Shown: positions 35,285 to 46,200 of the stretch, one piece after another | Position numbering within the stretch: the stretch's first letter is position 1 | Layout of the letters: each line of letters begins with the position of its first letter | The notes under the pieces: model-generated | The model's database searches: none | What the model saw: the letters and a program-made list of their open reading frames with translations, nothing else | What the model was told of the DNA's origin: nothing | DNA from: Penelope pileata | Lineage: Eukaryota > Chordata > Aves > Galliformes > Cracidae | DNA: 64,000 nt | Assembly: GCA_013396635.1 (NCBI GenBank) | Contig: WBMW01005645.1 | Span: 62,001-126,000 of the forward strand | Direction: 5' to 3' | Position numbers and translations under genes: made by a program

Positions 35285-38260
35285 TGTCAAAAAAATGCAA
35301 GGCAAGGTACAGGCCAGTCTGATGGAGTAAAATCATCCCTCTTCTGTGGATAAAGTTCTCCCCAGCTGGCTCCTGCCAGCCCTGATTTCCATAGGCCCAG
35401 TCCCTGATGGAGCCCAGTTCATGCTGGAGTCAGTGGAGGCGGGCTAGACAATAGAGCGAGGGATCCTTCCAAGTTACTGAGCCCTGTACACAAGCTCACA
35501 GCTAGGAGTTCACTGGCAATTACAGTCTTTGCTAATTGTTCTCAAGTATGTCTTCATATCATGACCAAGACAGGCAGCATTGGTCAGGGAAGCCAAGGGA
35601 CTTGTCAGTCATTCAAAGCAATCACAGCCATTACATTTGACCTCTGGCATTATAATTTTATTTATATGGCTCTGCCTGGAAGCTGTCAGAGGTAAGCAAC
35701 AAGACTGTCACACTGTGGCAGCTATGTAAAATGTGCTTACTGAGCTTATTTGCAAAGACAAATAAGATTGCCTGCTCAGGCAGTATTTGAGTTAGACAAT
35801 AAAATGCATAGCAGTTTCACAGTGCAGAGGAAGATTTCCATACAGAAGTGTGTATTTTTAATGAGCAGGCCCATTATCAGCTTGTCTTATCATCTCGTTA
35901 CGGTTTCATTTTGCATGTTTTCACTTCTGATGATTGGAAAATGACGTGAAGCTATGACCTTAGCATACTGAAGGGACAGTCAGTCCTTCAGCCCAGCCAT
36001 GGTTTAGACATTGGGCCACTTCCCTTATTAATTCAAGGGCAGATATTTAGTAGATGCTGATACTGTAGTTGAGGAGTGGGGGCAACAAATTTCTTCTTCA
36101 AACATTATCCACTTCTCTATGACCATCTATGGACCTCCAGGTGGGCTTGGTTTTCCCATTTAATCATTTCCAGTAGTGCCACCCACCTTGCAGCAAATGA
36201 CACTGAACACCGTTGCAACGAAGCTGAAAGGAACAAGCATCCAGCCTCTGATATAGGGAAGGCTAGTTAAAGTGTCTGGAAAAGGCAGCTTCTGCTGAAG
36301 GCCTGTATTTTAATGAGCAAAACTTGAAGATTAAAAGATATAAAGAACTTGCAGAAGCACTCATTAAGGCTGTGGCAGCACAAAGATGGAAATGTTAGGA
36401 TTATGGCAAGAAGCGCTTGCTGCTTTTCTGTGTAATAGGGATTTAACTCCTTGGAGGCTATGAGGATTCCCCACATAGGTCTTAAAGCAGATGCAGAAGG
36501 ATGTCTTTTTTCCATGATTGTCAAAACACACCAGTGACAACAGTGAACAAAAAGATGGCATGACAAAATGTGCCTTCCTGCATTTAATTAATGTTTAGAA
36601 CTGGGGTAAGCACCACGTTGGCTTTACCTTGTTATTAACTGTGTGGAGTTTAAGAAAGCCGACTTGTTTCTGAGACCGTTATTTGTGAGCTGAAAAAGCC
36701 AGGAGCATTTCAAATAAGAACCCATAAAATTTAAATGGTATTATTTGTAAAAGTTACAGAAATAGTTTTTGTGTAATATTAATAGCCAACTTCTTTTCTT
36801 CCTTTGCTGGTGTAAAACGTTTTGTGTAATGTTCTTTTCTACTCATCCTAATTTTTGGCATAAGACCATGTTAGCTCCTCAGTTCCTTCAAAATCCACCT
36901 GTCTCTCCACGTGCTCCTCACAAGGGTCTGTTTCGCTATGACTGCAATGTCTCATAATCCAGATTCCTCTTCCATTTTCAACTTATTGCATAAATCCATT
37001 CAAATGTTTAAAAAAAAAAACAGCCTGTTTTGTTTGATGCTTTCACTCCCCATCTCTCAAAAGCCCCTGATCATCTTCCTCTCGTGTTTTGCCTCTGCTG
37101 AAAGTCCCAAGTCCACTCCTGGCTTAGTTTCTGCTGTTTTCTCATTTTCTGCCATTTTTACTTCAGTCTGGTCTCCTGTGTCTGCCACAGTTGCTTGTCT
37201 CCCCTCTGGACTTTTTCCTGGGGTTGACTCTGGCCCAGTTTTCCCTGCAGGGGCAAATGTCCCTGCTCCTCAACGCTCACTGTTGCTTACATTTTAAGAT
37301 AAGATCAGTTGGCCAGATAAGAAATCATTATGTTGACTGAGATAAACATACTAAGGGAAAGTCTGTCTCTACTCCAGGTCTCAGTAAACACTTTGGATCC
37401 GTCTAAGAGGTGTGACATTAAAAAATTGCTATTTTTCTCTCCTTCTCTGCAGTTTTCATGATTAATGACAACGAACTATTTCTGCGTTATCTCTGTTTGC
37501 ACAACTGGAATTTACAGCTACATTTATAACTCAGCCCTTGCAAATAGTGAGAATTTGGATACTCAGTGAAATACACTGTATTTCGGTGTTTATGGACAGA
37601 TATTTAAACACTTCTGCACTGTATATTTTGTGAATACGTTACACAAACAATTTTACTAACTCTACAGGACTGGCTTTTAGCTATAGAGCCTAACGTATTT
37701 AAGCTGCTGCAGGAAAACACTGCTTTATTCTCTGTGGACAACTTTATCCTTTGTCTTGTTGTTTTTATTGTTCTAGCGGTGGTGAATAAAACCCCGCATC
37801 TGTTCCTTAGGAAGGACTTAATCCAAAGCTCACTGAATGCAGTGGAAGAGACTCCATTGGGCTTTGGATCAAGCTCTTTAGCTCACAAACAAACGCCCTT
37901 TGTTAGAATATGCTATTCAAATACTGTACAGAAAAGTTACAGAGGTTCCCTATTTCTAAAATAATACTTGTTCTTTGAATCTTTTTTTTTGCCTTTGGCT
38001 AAGCCTGTTTAGTTGGAGGAACAATACACAACTGTACATAAGCATTGAAATGCTGTAATCTGTGATTAAATTGCCCCAGCAGTTGATAGAATGTTGTGTA
38101 CATTAGGCTGGGGTAAGAAGCAGCGCTGCATTTATACGGCTCTTCCTATGCATGCCCTCATTCAGAAAACAGAGATATGCTCCCACCCTGGAGGATGCTC
38201 GGGCTCATCCAGCCAGCTGGACGAGGGCAGGCATCCCTCGGGAATGCCTTATGTTGGTCT
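35285..38260. other. No gene recognised
   Basis: Mostly AT-rich unique DNA. The segment at about 35560-35740 is an AT-rich, complex-looking single-copy stretch that could be a conserved non-coding element, but this cannot be told from one genome. The T-rich part at 36911-37297 has a 128-codon plus frame without known domains. Confidence 0.5.
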
Positions 38261-38265
38261 TATTG

Positions 38266-38295
38266 ATGAAGCAGACTTGAAAGAGTCTGCTTCAT
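38266..38295. repeat. Perfect 12-bp inverted repeat (hairpin)
   Basis: The left arm ATGAAGCAGACT (38266-38277) and right arm AGTCTGCTTCAT (38284-38295) are exact reverse complements separated by the six bases TGAAAG. No flanking T run or other sign of function is present. Confidence 0.9.
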
Positions 38296-38899
38296 TGTAG
38301 CTTAAAGAGGGATAGCACTGAATGGGATTTTTTCTGCACTTCGGAAAAGAAGCAGAATGAAAGGGTTTCTTCCCCCCCAGCAGGGAAAAGAAGCAGGGGC
38401 TATTGTGGAAGGGGGCACAAAGGGCCTAAGACAAGGCGGGAGCCATCAAAGCAGAGACATCAGCTGGGGCACTGCTGTGAAGAGCTCTAAGAGGAGCTCT
38501 ACGGTTCCAGACTTGCAATGACCACATTTTCCCCAAGAAGGAGGGAGAGTCATGAGTCAGTTATGCAGTGGCATCCCCATCAGCTGCAGTAAAGCGCTTC
38601 CCACCTTACAACATCGCAGGCACTGGATATTTCTGCAGATTTCTTGTGAAAGGGAGCTGGCAGTTCCCAAGAACTGGAGAGGACGTGATGCCAGGGAAAT
38701 TCAGCTGCTTCCACAACAGCAGAACAGAGCCTCTTTTCTCGTGGGTGTGCATTACGCAGACGCTTACTACTGGGTGCTGCTCCTGTGTCAGGACTGCACG
38801 CAGTGAAAGCACTGTGCTGTGGTAAGAGCTGGCAGGACTGCGCACACAGTTTGTAAGCCGATGATGACTAAAACAGTTTGCAGAGCCAGTACTAAAACA
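38296..38899. other. No gene recognised
   Basis: Moderately GC DNA with a second short stem (AGAGCTC, six-base loop, GAGCTCT) at 38481-38500. Overlapping frames at 38552-38845 on both strands have no known domain. Confidence 0.5.
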
Positions 38900-38957
38900 T
38901 TACTCACTCACAGAGTCGCATTGAAGTCAATGAGATTACTCATGTAGCTGGATGCCG
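38900..38957. repeat. Sauropsid palindromic repeat relic (possible)
   Basis: Contains GCATTGAAGTCAATGAGATT then ACTCATGTAGCTGGATGCC, resembling the TTGAAGTCAATGGGACTACTCATG block of a widespread reptile/bird palindromic repeat. Only one arm is convincing. Confidence 0.4.
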
Positions 38958-39139
38958 ACAGAGATCTTGCCAAGCTATTTCACCACATAATAAATGTGAG
39001 TAAATGAGCCTGTTAGTCAACTCAATAACTCCAGAAAATAATTTTTAAGTTCATATTGCATTAGTTCTTTGACTCCCACAGCTGAGGTCCCGTTATATGC
39101 TGTGAACACCCATGAGCAGGCAGTCCCTGTCCTGAAACT
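38958..39139. other. No gene recognised
   Basis: Short unique stretch; nothing is seen. Confidence 0.5.
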
Positions 39140-39230
39140 CATCCACCCATGCAGGCACATAAGGGACAGTGACCTGCCTCAGTTCTGTCCCAGGCCATCA
39201 GCAATGCCAGGAGCAGAACAGGGACCTCCA
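39140..39230 (+). mobile_element. Possible MIR-like SINE relic (3' part)
   Basis: The order AGGCACATAAGGGACAGTGA, CCTGCCTCAG, then AGCAATGCCAGGAGCAGAAC and AGGGACC recalls the GAGGCACAGAG / AAGTGACTTGCCC / GTGGCAGAGCAGGGAATAG order of MIR 3' regions. Heavily diverged; candidate only. Confidence 0.3.
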
Positions 39231-42200
39231 GCCAGCTCCCTGCCAGCAGCTCCCTGCCTCCGCGATGCTCAGCTTCTCATCCCCATGCTGAATGCAAAGC
39301 ATCTGTGAATGTGACCTCCGAATTTCCCACAGCCCCTCTGCTAACTGACAGGTGGAACTCCGCATTCATTGGTTTTATAAATGCACAGAGAATACACAGA
39401 AGTTCTGTTTTCATCTCACACACGTTGCTGCAAGCTGGTGCCTTCCTTCCTCCTGCTGATCTGCATGTTACTCTGCAGTCAGAGAAATAGCCAGAACCAC
39501 AAGGAAAAGGAAAATAATCGATACTCAAAAATTCTGACAGCCAGCCTAAGATGCTGAGAAAGCTGCATTCCAAGCAAAACTCATTTTTCATACTCAGTGA
39601 GAGTCAACGTGGAGGTTTTCAGATCCAGTGTCATCTCTGAGGACTGCATTTCATTTTGTGTATACTATAAAAGCAGCCAGCATATCCAGCATCATTATCA
39701 GAGCACTTCTCTTCTTCCTTTATCCTGCACTCCTCTCAGCCTCTTTGCGAGTTCACAGAGAACAGGAACAGTGTGCTAGGCTGTAAAATGGCAGCACCAA
39801 AAGCATTCCTTCCTGACAGAAAGAGGAATCCCCTTTGAATTATTCTCCATTTGTAGATTTGTTGCATAACAGCAAAAAATCTGCCTCACTAGACACTGAT
39901 AGAATGTTCCACAGCAACAACTGAGCAACTCGTCAGCCTTGTGAGTAAAGCAAGAGCAGCAGATGTGGATATGGCTCCTGTCTCTTCTCCGCATTTCCCT
40001 CTCATGTCTTTCATTTCCTTCTTCTCTCTCCATCCTCTGTCTCCTCCCCTTCCTACCTCCAGGCACGCTCAGCTGGCAATGGCTCCATCCCTCTTCCTCC
40101 CCATGGAACAGGACACATCTGCCCAGGTTGCATGGCAAACTAGGTCAGTGGACGTGGCAGAGAAAACAACAAGTAGAAACTAAGGCTTTTTTGAGGAATA
40201 TCAAGGTCTCACAGCTGTGTGGTCTGGCTGCCAGAGGTGCTGTGCCTGCAGTTGACCCTGTCTTCAGTGGCAGCTGCCTTCCAGCCCATAGGACAAGTGC
40301 GTGGAGAAACACCAGAGCAGAACCAAGGCATGCCAGCAGAAGCTCAGATGCTCCATCGCACTTCCTTGAGCCCTCTCAAGGGCATCATGCTCATCTCAGA
40401 ATCTGTTTTCGTTATTTTTTCCTGCATGTTCAGCACAGCCTTGGGACACAAGCTGCTGGCTACTGGAGGAGGAATAAGGTGATCTGGCAAGGAATGGCCC
40501 TTTTCAGATTGTGGGGCCTGAAAGATAATGAGGGGCAAGCAGCTAGAGATGGAATGCTAATTAAAAAAACCCCGCTCTTGTAGTTCAAGTAGCCAAGCTA
40601 AACATGGCTGCTCTTTACACCCTTCCTATTTTCAGAGTTTTCAGGACACAATACCAACTAGTTTTGTCATTTGTCACTTAGACAAAGATATTTTAACTTT
40701 GCAATAAAAACTAGGGAAGGTTGCACTTGAGCAAAGATTAATTCCTTCTTCCCCCCATCTGAAGCTGCCTATAATGCTGTAGAAGAGAACCACAGAGCAC
40801 TAACAAGAAACATATTTAAAACAAAATTTTAAGACATAATTTTCTTCTGCTGTTGTAACTGTTAAAAATGCAAATCAGAAGCAATAGGCAAAACTCATTA
40901 TAATATATACAGTGAAAGAGCATTTGATTTCCTCTGCGGTATATCAATCATGTGCTATCTAATTAATACAATATAAATGCATCACTGTCTTAAGAGAAAA
41001 AAATAACCAAAATTGAAGCCGTATCAGTGTCATTCATAGTACTGCCTTATATAAAGGAACAAAACACATGCTGTGGTTTGGTGCAATTCCATATGGGCAC
41101 AGCGAGGAGGAGAGGGGCAGAAAACCATTGTTGGAATGGAAGGGCAGAGGGGAGGGAACCCAGGAAGAAGAGCTCCCAAGCTCCCCCTTTGCAGCATAAC
41201 ATCTCTAATTGCTACTAACATCACAGATTTTTCTTTATATTGACAATCTCCAAAACCTGAGGACTTCAACAAGCATGAGTCTGGACGACTCTTACTTTAA
41301 CAATGTTCCTCAGGCCTGAACGTGACCCTTTGTCTTGGTTCTCAAGTTTTCTGCAACTAGAATGAGATAAAATTTAGTTTTCCCCACTCCTCTCTCATTC
41401 TACTTCTAGCAGCTGAAGTTTCTGAGAACCCAACCAACATGGTCAGGGCTGTGCAACACCCTATACAGACACATCCCCAGTGCTCCCTTTCCTCTCTCTC
41501 TGCAGCAGCCCCACACTGACATTTGGAGGACACCTACCCCTGTAAATACAGACTCCCGCACCTCCCTGGTGGGCTGCAGCTTTCCTCTGCTCCCTGTCCT
41601 CTCCCTGCAGATAGGCAGGCATGCATGGGGCTGCAAGGTTCTGGTGTGTGCCAGGCACAACTCCACCATATGCTGGATGTAAATGGACAGGATCCTGTCT
41701 TTGGGCAGGTGTTGAAATTGCAGGTTCAGGGCTGGTCTCCCTTCCTCCTCCCACCAGTGTTAAGCAAAAAAGACACACTAAGGATGAACAACCTTGACCC
41801 AGAGACTTTACAGCAAAGTATGAAAGAGAGAAAGAAGATGGCTGCAGGAATGTCGTAGGGCAAACTGGTCCCTAGGTTGAAGAGCGTGGTGGGGTCTGTG
41901 TGTGCTGTACTTGATGTGCTTTCAGATAAATACATCTGCGAGGAGGGTCATGGCAAGGTATAGTTAATTAGTAAGGCAGCCTCTTACATATGTTAACAGC
42001 ACCAGCTTACTGGTCTGCAGCTTTGCATAGATAAGGATATGCATTTATTTCCTTACACAGATAGCTTTTGTTATAAACCTTCTTCACAGCTGCAGCCCTC
42101 AGGTAGCACAAATGCCTGTGGGTGCACATCTGTGTCCTTGAGCTCTCCCTCAAGGATGCAGAGGCTGAGTTATCATCAGTGCCATGTAATCGCCTGTTCA

Positions 42201-42681
42201 AAACATTGACACCCAAAGAGTGGCATCTGTGACAATAAACTTCAATACAGGCTCCACAGAACCAGAGGTGTGCAAACCTTGAGCAAACAGAGAGACGCGA
42301 ATTGGGTCAGAACTAAAGGACACTTGGATTAACGCCATCCTTCCGGGGAGAGTCAACAGTGCTTCTGTAAAATCCTGCCTTAAACAAACCTCTTGGAGGT
42401 CTCTGAAAGAGTCAGCAAAGACGCAGATAAGGGTGATCTGATTTCCATATCAGACTGGATTTCTGAAAGACTCTTGACAAAGGCTTTTAAGGAGACCAAA
42501 TAGCAGTAGCAGCAAGAGGGAAGGCCCTGGTGTCACTCAGTAATTGGTTGGAAGATAAAATGCAAAGTGTGGGGACAAGTGATCAGCAGTGACAATAGGA
42601 GGAGGTGCGGGATGACAGGGGTCAGCGCTAGGACGTGTGCTCCCCAGCATACACACACCCCTCCTGGGACAGGTGCAGTCT
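39231..42681. other. No gene recognised
   Basis: Contains the longest non-transposon frame of the window (39963-40583 plus, 206 codons), starting with a Leu/Ser/Pro-rich hydrophobic stretch. It shows no domain, overlaps other frames and is near the length expected by chance in 64 kb read six ways. Frames at 41406-41858 on both strands also conflict. No recognised repeat. Confidence 0.45.
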
Positions 42682-43178
42682 CAGGACAGGAGAGACATGG
42701 ACCTGCTGGAGCGCGTCCAGAGGAGGGCCACAAAAATAATCCAAGGGATGGAACACCTCTCCTACAAGGACAAGCTGAGAGAGCTGGGGCATGGAGAAGG
42801 CTCCAGGGAGACCTGATAGCAGCCTTTCAGGATCTAAAAGGCAACTACAAGAAAGAAGAGGGCAGACTCTTTAGCAGGGTCTGTGGTGATAGGACAAGGG
42901 GAAATGGTTTCAAACTAAAAGAGAGAAGATTTAGATTGGATATAAGCAAAACGTTTTTTACAGTAAGGGTGGTGACAGAAGCACTGTCACGGGTTGCCCA
43001 GAGAAGTGGTGGATGCCTCATCCCTGGAGACATTCCAGGTCAGGCTGGACCGGGCTCTGAGCAACCTGATCGAGATGTCCCTGCTCATTGCAGGGGAGTG
43101 GGACCAGATGACCTCTAAATGTCCCTTCCAACTCAAACAGTTCTATGGTTCTATGACTCTAGGATTCTATGATTCTAC
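42682..43178 (+). mobile_element. CR1 LINE, 5'-truncated, frame-broken
   Basis: Starts in the ORF2 C-terminal region (GACATGGACCTGCTGGAGCG, protein DLLERVQRRATK), continues through KLRELG and RGNGFKLK to REVVDASSLETF, then TGTCCCTTCCAACTCAAACA and a tail of TTCTATGG/TTCTATGA-type units ending at 43178. A short deletion just after GAGCTGGGGC removes the LFSLEK portion and shifts frame. The copy is dead. Confidence 0.92.
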
Positions 43179-43210
43179 AACAGGTCCATCCATGGTATGG
43201 ATTCAATCAG

Positions 43211-43264
43211 TGTAGTAGAGAACAGCTTGGGTTGGAAGGGACCTTAAAGATCATCCAGTTCCAA
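43211..43264 (-). mobile_element. CR1 LINE 3' tail fragment
   Basis: AGCTTGGGTTGGAAGGGACC then TTAAAGATCATCCAGTTCCAA is the CR1 3' UTR in reverse orientation. The fragment is about 55 bases long, lies about 32 bases from the end of the plus-strand CR1 at 43178, and faces it tail to tail. Confidence 0.85.
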
Positions 43265-43928
43265 GTAGCAAGAAGAAGGATGGTGAGAGACGCAACACAA
43301 GGACATTGTGAGGCCAACTGGGCAATATAGTTAAATGTGAAATGGTACAAGGGAACAAATTACGAACCACACATAGAACGGAAGGCTCTGAGCTGGCCAG
43401 GGCGCAAGTAAACTCTCCATGGACAGTTCCATGGAAACATCAGGTCTGTGCTCAAAAATTCCTCGTCAGACATTAATTAGTAAGAGAAAAACATCGCTGT
43501 GCCACTGCACAGATCAGTGGCTTGCTTACGTCTTAAATACTGTGCATTTCTTTGTCTCAAAAAGGATCTGTTAGGACAGGAAGACGTTCCAGAGGGCATT
43601 AAGGATGAGGAAAGTGCATATGGACAAAGGTATCCCGAGCTCCTCAGCCAGCAGAAGGAATGATGCAGCGGATCACAGGGGGTCTGCAAACACACGAGTG
43701 GGTTGAGGGGAGGGCTGTGAGCTGCCTTTCACGCCCAGCACCAACAATCAGAGGCAGAGGTCCTTCACATGAAGGGGTGGAATGCCAATGGGCATCATTG
43801 CTGCTTCCTGCCATGAGCCTGGCAAGCACATGTGGATTCTAGGGGGCATCATGCCCATACTTCCTAGAATACATTAAAGAGGGGGAAAAAAATCAATAAA
43901 CAAGAAAAGGAGAGGGAAAAATATTATT
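43265..43928. other. No gene recognised
   Basis: Unique DNA between the CR1 pair and the satellite. Nothing is seen in it. Confidence 0.55.
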
Positions 43929-43965
43929 GGGATGGGATGGGATGGGATGGGATGGGATGGGATGG
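43929..43965. repeat. GGGAT tandem repeat at gap edge
   Basis: About seven perfect GGGAT pentamers run straight into the assembly gap. The array probably continues into the gap and may have caused it. G runs every five bases make quadruplex formation plausible. Confidence 0.92.
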
Positions 43966-44675
43966 NNNNNNNNNNNNNNNNNNNNNNNNNNNNNNNNNNN
44001 NNNNNNNNNNNNNNNNNNNNNNNNNNNNNNNNNNNNNNNNNNNNNNNNNNNNNNNNNNNNNNNNNNNNNNNNNNNNNNNNNNNNNNNNNNNNNNNNNNNN
44101 NNNNNNNNNNNNNNNNNNNNNNNNNNNNNNNNNNNNNNNNNNNNNNNNNNNNNNNNNNNNNNNNNNNNNNNNNNNNNNNNNNNNNNNNNNNNNNNNNNNN
44201 NNNNNNNNNNNNNNNNNNNNNNNNNNNNNNNNNNNNNNNNNNNNNNNNNNNNNNNNNNNNNNNNNNNNNNNNNNNNNNNNNNNNNNNNNNNNNNNNNNNN
44301 NNNNNNNNNNNNNNNNNNNNNNNNNNNNNNNNNNNNNNNNNNNNNNNNNNNNNNNNNNNNNNNNNNNNNNNNNNNNNNNNNNNNNNNNNNNNNNNNNNNN
44401 NNNNNNNNNNNNNNNNNNNNNNNNNNNNNNNNNNNNNNNNNNNNNNNNNNNNNNNNNNNNNNNNNNNNNNNNNNNNNNNNNNNNNNNNNNNNNNNNNNNN
44501 NNNNNNNNNNNNNNNNNNNNNNNNNNNNNNNNNNNNNNNNNNNNNNNNNNNNNNNNNNNNNNNNNNNNNNNNNNNNNNNNNNNNNNNNNNNNNNNNNNNN
44601 NNNNNNNNNNNNNNNNNNNNNNNNNNNNNNNNNNNNNNNNNNNNNNNNNNNNNNNNNNNNNNNNNNNNNNNNNNN
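43966..44675. other. Assembly gap (710 N)
   Basis: No sequence. Flanked on the left by a GGGAT satellite and on the right by extremely GC-rich DNA; both are hard to sequence. Confidence 0.99.
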
Positions 44676-44765
44676 GCTCTGCTGCCCGCCCCGCAGAGCC
44701 GCGGGCCGGGGCCGGGCCGGCGGCTGGAGGGGCTCGGCGGGATCCTGAGCGAGGCGTGACGTAAT
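44676..44765. promoter_or_regulatory. CpG island edge, probable promoter region
   Basis: The first 87 bases after the gap hold about 13 CpG dinucleotides at roughly 80% G+C, against an AT-rich, CpG-poor background. At the end lies TGACGTAA (44757-44764), a CRE/ATF-like site. Such islands usually mark transcription starts in birds, so a first exon may lie in or beside the gap. Gene and direction are unknown, because I found no coding exon in either flank. Confidence 0.6.
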
Positions 44766-45939
44766 TATTTTTTAATCAGCATGTTTTTTTCATGGCCATC
44801 TCGATTTTTTCCCGGACGCCCCTTTTTGAAGTGAAAAATTCCCCTGATCTTTGTTTTGAGTCTATTTTTAGATTCCCGCTGTAGGAGCCAAGAGCATGAG
44901 TTTTAAATATTTTATTCTTTATCTCATTCCCATGCTTAGGACCACTGCAGTGTAAACTTCTCAAACATTGCGTTTTCTCCCTAAAAAGTTACTGAAATGA
45001 TCACAGAGGTGGGCAGGGCGGCAGCTGCCACGGGTACAAACATTTGAGTCCCTGATGCCATTCATCATTGCCTATAAAGAGTACTCATGGCACTGAACTC
45101 CGCTGTTCTCTTCAGATGATATCGGCCCCCAGAAGATGCCTGCTGGGGAGGTGAGGAGCAGCCTGATGCAGGGGAGGCAGAGCAGATCCCCCCGTCGCGA
45201 TGTCAGTGCGGGGATAAGCACACTCTGTTCTGCGCTGTGATTAGCCCTCCGACATTGTAATGATATCCCCCGATTCTCGCATTGTCTCATAGCTCTGGTA
45301 TGTCGATTTGTATTCATGCTCTGTAAGTGTTTTGCACAGGTTTTGCGTATCTGACAGGGATTTATTTCACTTTCACAATTGCACTTTCTGGTCTCTCCAG
45401 CCTCGGGAACCCGAGGAAGGTATAGACACTTCCATATCTGCGGCAGTATGCAAATCCTTTTTCCTCAGGAGTTGCTCTGTATATGTTTAGATTGCGGCTG
45501 TTGTGTCCCAGATTGCGGCTGTTGTGTCCCTACACACAGCAGAGGATGAAGTTATAGCTGAAATTGAAGTGTCCATTTAAGTGTGTTCCTTGTACTTCTG
45601 ACAGGTCAGCATTGCCTGGTTTTTATTCACTCTCTCTTCCTTTCGCATCTGAACGCTGGCCCATTTGCTGCCCTTTGACAGCCTCTGCCAGAACAATTAT
45701 TCACAAATATAAAATGCTCGGTACAGGTACCAGTAAGCTGTTTCTCACATTAGTTTCCAGGCGCCTGTCCAGAGAGCACAGGTCCCAGGTGAGCACTTAG
45801 TAAGTAAATTAAGCCACATTTAAAGGTCTCTTTTGGTAGTGCTGATAAGAAGTAGCCTTCGTGGCAACTGATGGTTATTTTCTTTCTCTGTGGATGTGCA
45901 ACTTCATTATTGGGTTATGCATGCATAGATTCTAAGTTC
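44766..45939. other. No gene recognised; shore of CpG island
   Basis: GC content drops at once to AT-rich. A perfect 7-bp palindrome (CCTCGGG, AA, CCCGAGG) at 45401-45416 directly follows a pyrimidine-rich tract ending CAG and is followed by AAGGTATAG, which looks like a tiny acceptor/donor pair. An exact 21-bp tandem duplication lies at 45489-45530. Confidence 0.45.
45489..45530. repeat. Exact 21-bp tandem duplication
   Basis: The unit AGATTGCGGCTGTTGTGTCCC occurs twice, head to tail, with no mismatch, which suggests a recent duplication. Confidence 0.95.
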
Positions 45940-46200
45940 CAGAATCACAGAACCACTGTGGTTGGAAGGGACCAGTCCCTGGAAGTGTTCAAGGCCAGGC
46001 TGGGTGGGACTTCAAGCGGCCTGGCCTAGTGGGAGGTGTCCTTGCCCATGGCAGGGGGGTTGGAACAAAATGATCTCTAAGGTCCCTTCCAACCCAAACC
46101 ATTCTATGATTCTGTGACCTCTGGAGGTCATCCCGTCCAGCCTCCCCGCTACAGCAGGTTCTCTACAGTAGGTTGCACAGGAAAGCATCCAGGCGGGTTC
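45940..46200 (-). mobile_element. Older CR1 LINE 3' end, interrupted by another CR1
   Basis: CAGAATCACAGAACCACTGT, GGTTGGAAGGGACC (to 45973) is a CR1 3' tail in reverse orientation. Its continuation, ACCTCTGGAGGTCATCCCGT, CCAGCCTCCC, GCAGGTTC and GGTTGCACAGGAAAGCATCC, resumes at about 46116 after the inserted element. Joined across the insert, the order fits the CR1 3' region. The element is truncated at the right, near 46200. Confidence 0.85.
45974..46116 (+). mobile_element. Nested CR1 LINE 3' end fragment
   Basis: AGTCCCTGGAAGTGTTCAAG, GGCCAGGCTGGGTGGGACTT, CCCATGGCAGGGGGGTTGGA, AAGGTCCCTTCCAACCCAAA and terminal ATTCTATGATTCTGTG form a plus-strand CR1 end of about 143 bases. It lies inside the older minus-strand CR1, so it is the younger of the two. 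GACC is found at both junctions (45970-45973 and 46116-46119), compatible with a very short target duplication or overlap. Confidence 0.88.

Noticed and set aside
42567..43118. 183-codon plus-strand frame as a gene
   Set aside because: The core is a frame-shifted CR1 ORF2 remnant; the first part is unrelated flank.
43927..44764. Three frames of about 275 codons crossing the gap
   Set aside because: They consist almost entirely of unknown bases and satellite translation, so they carry no information.
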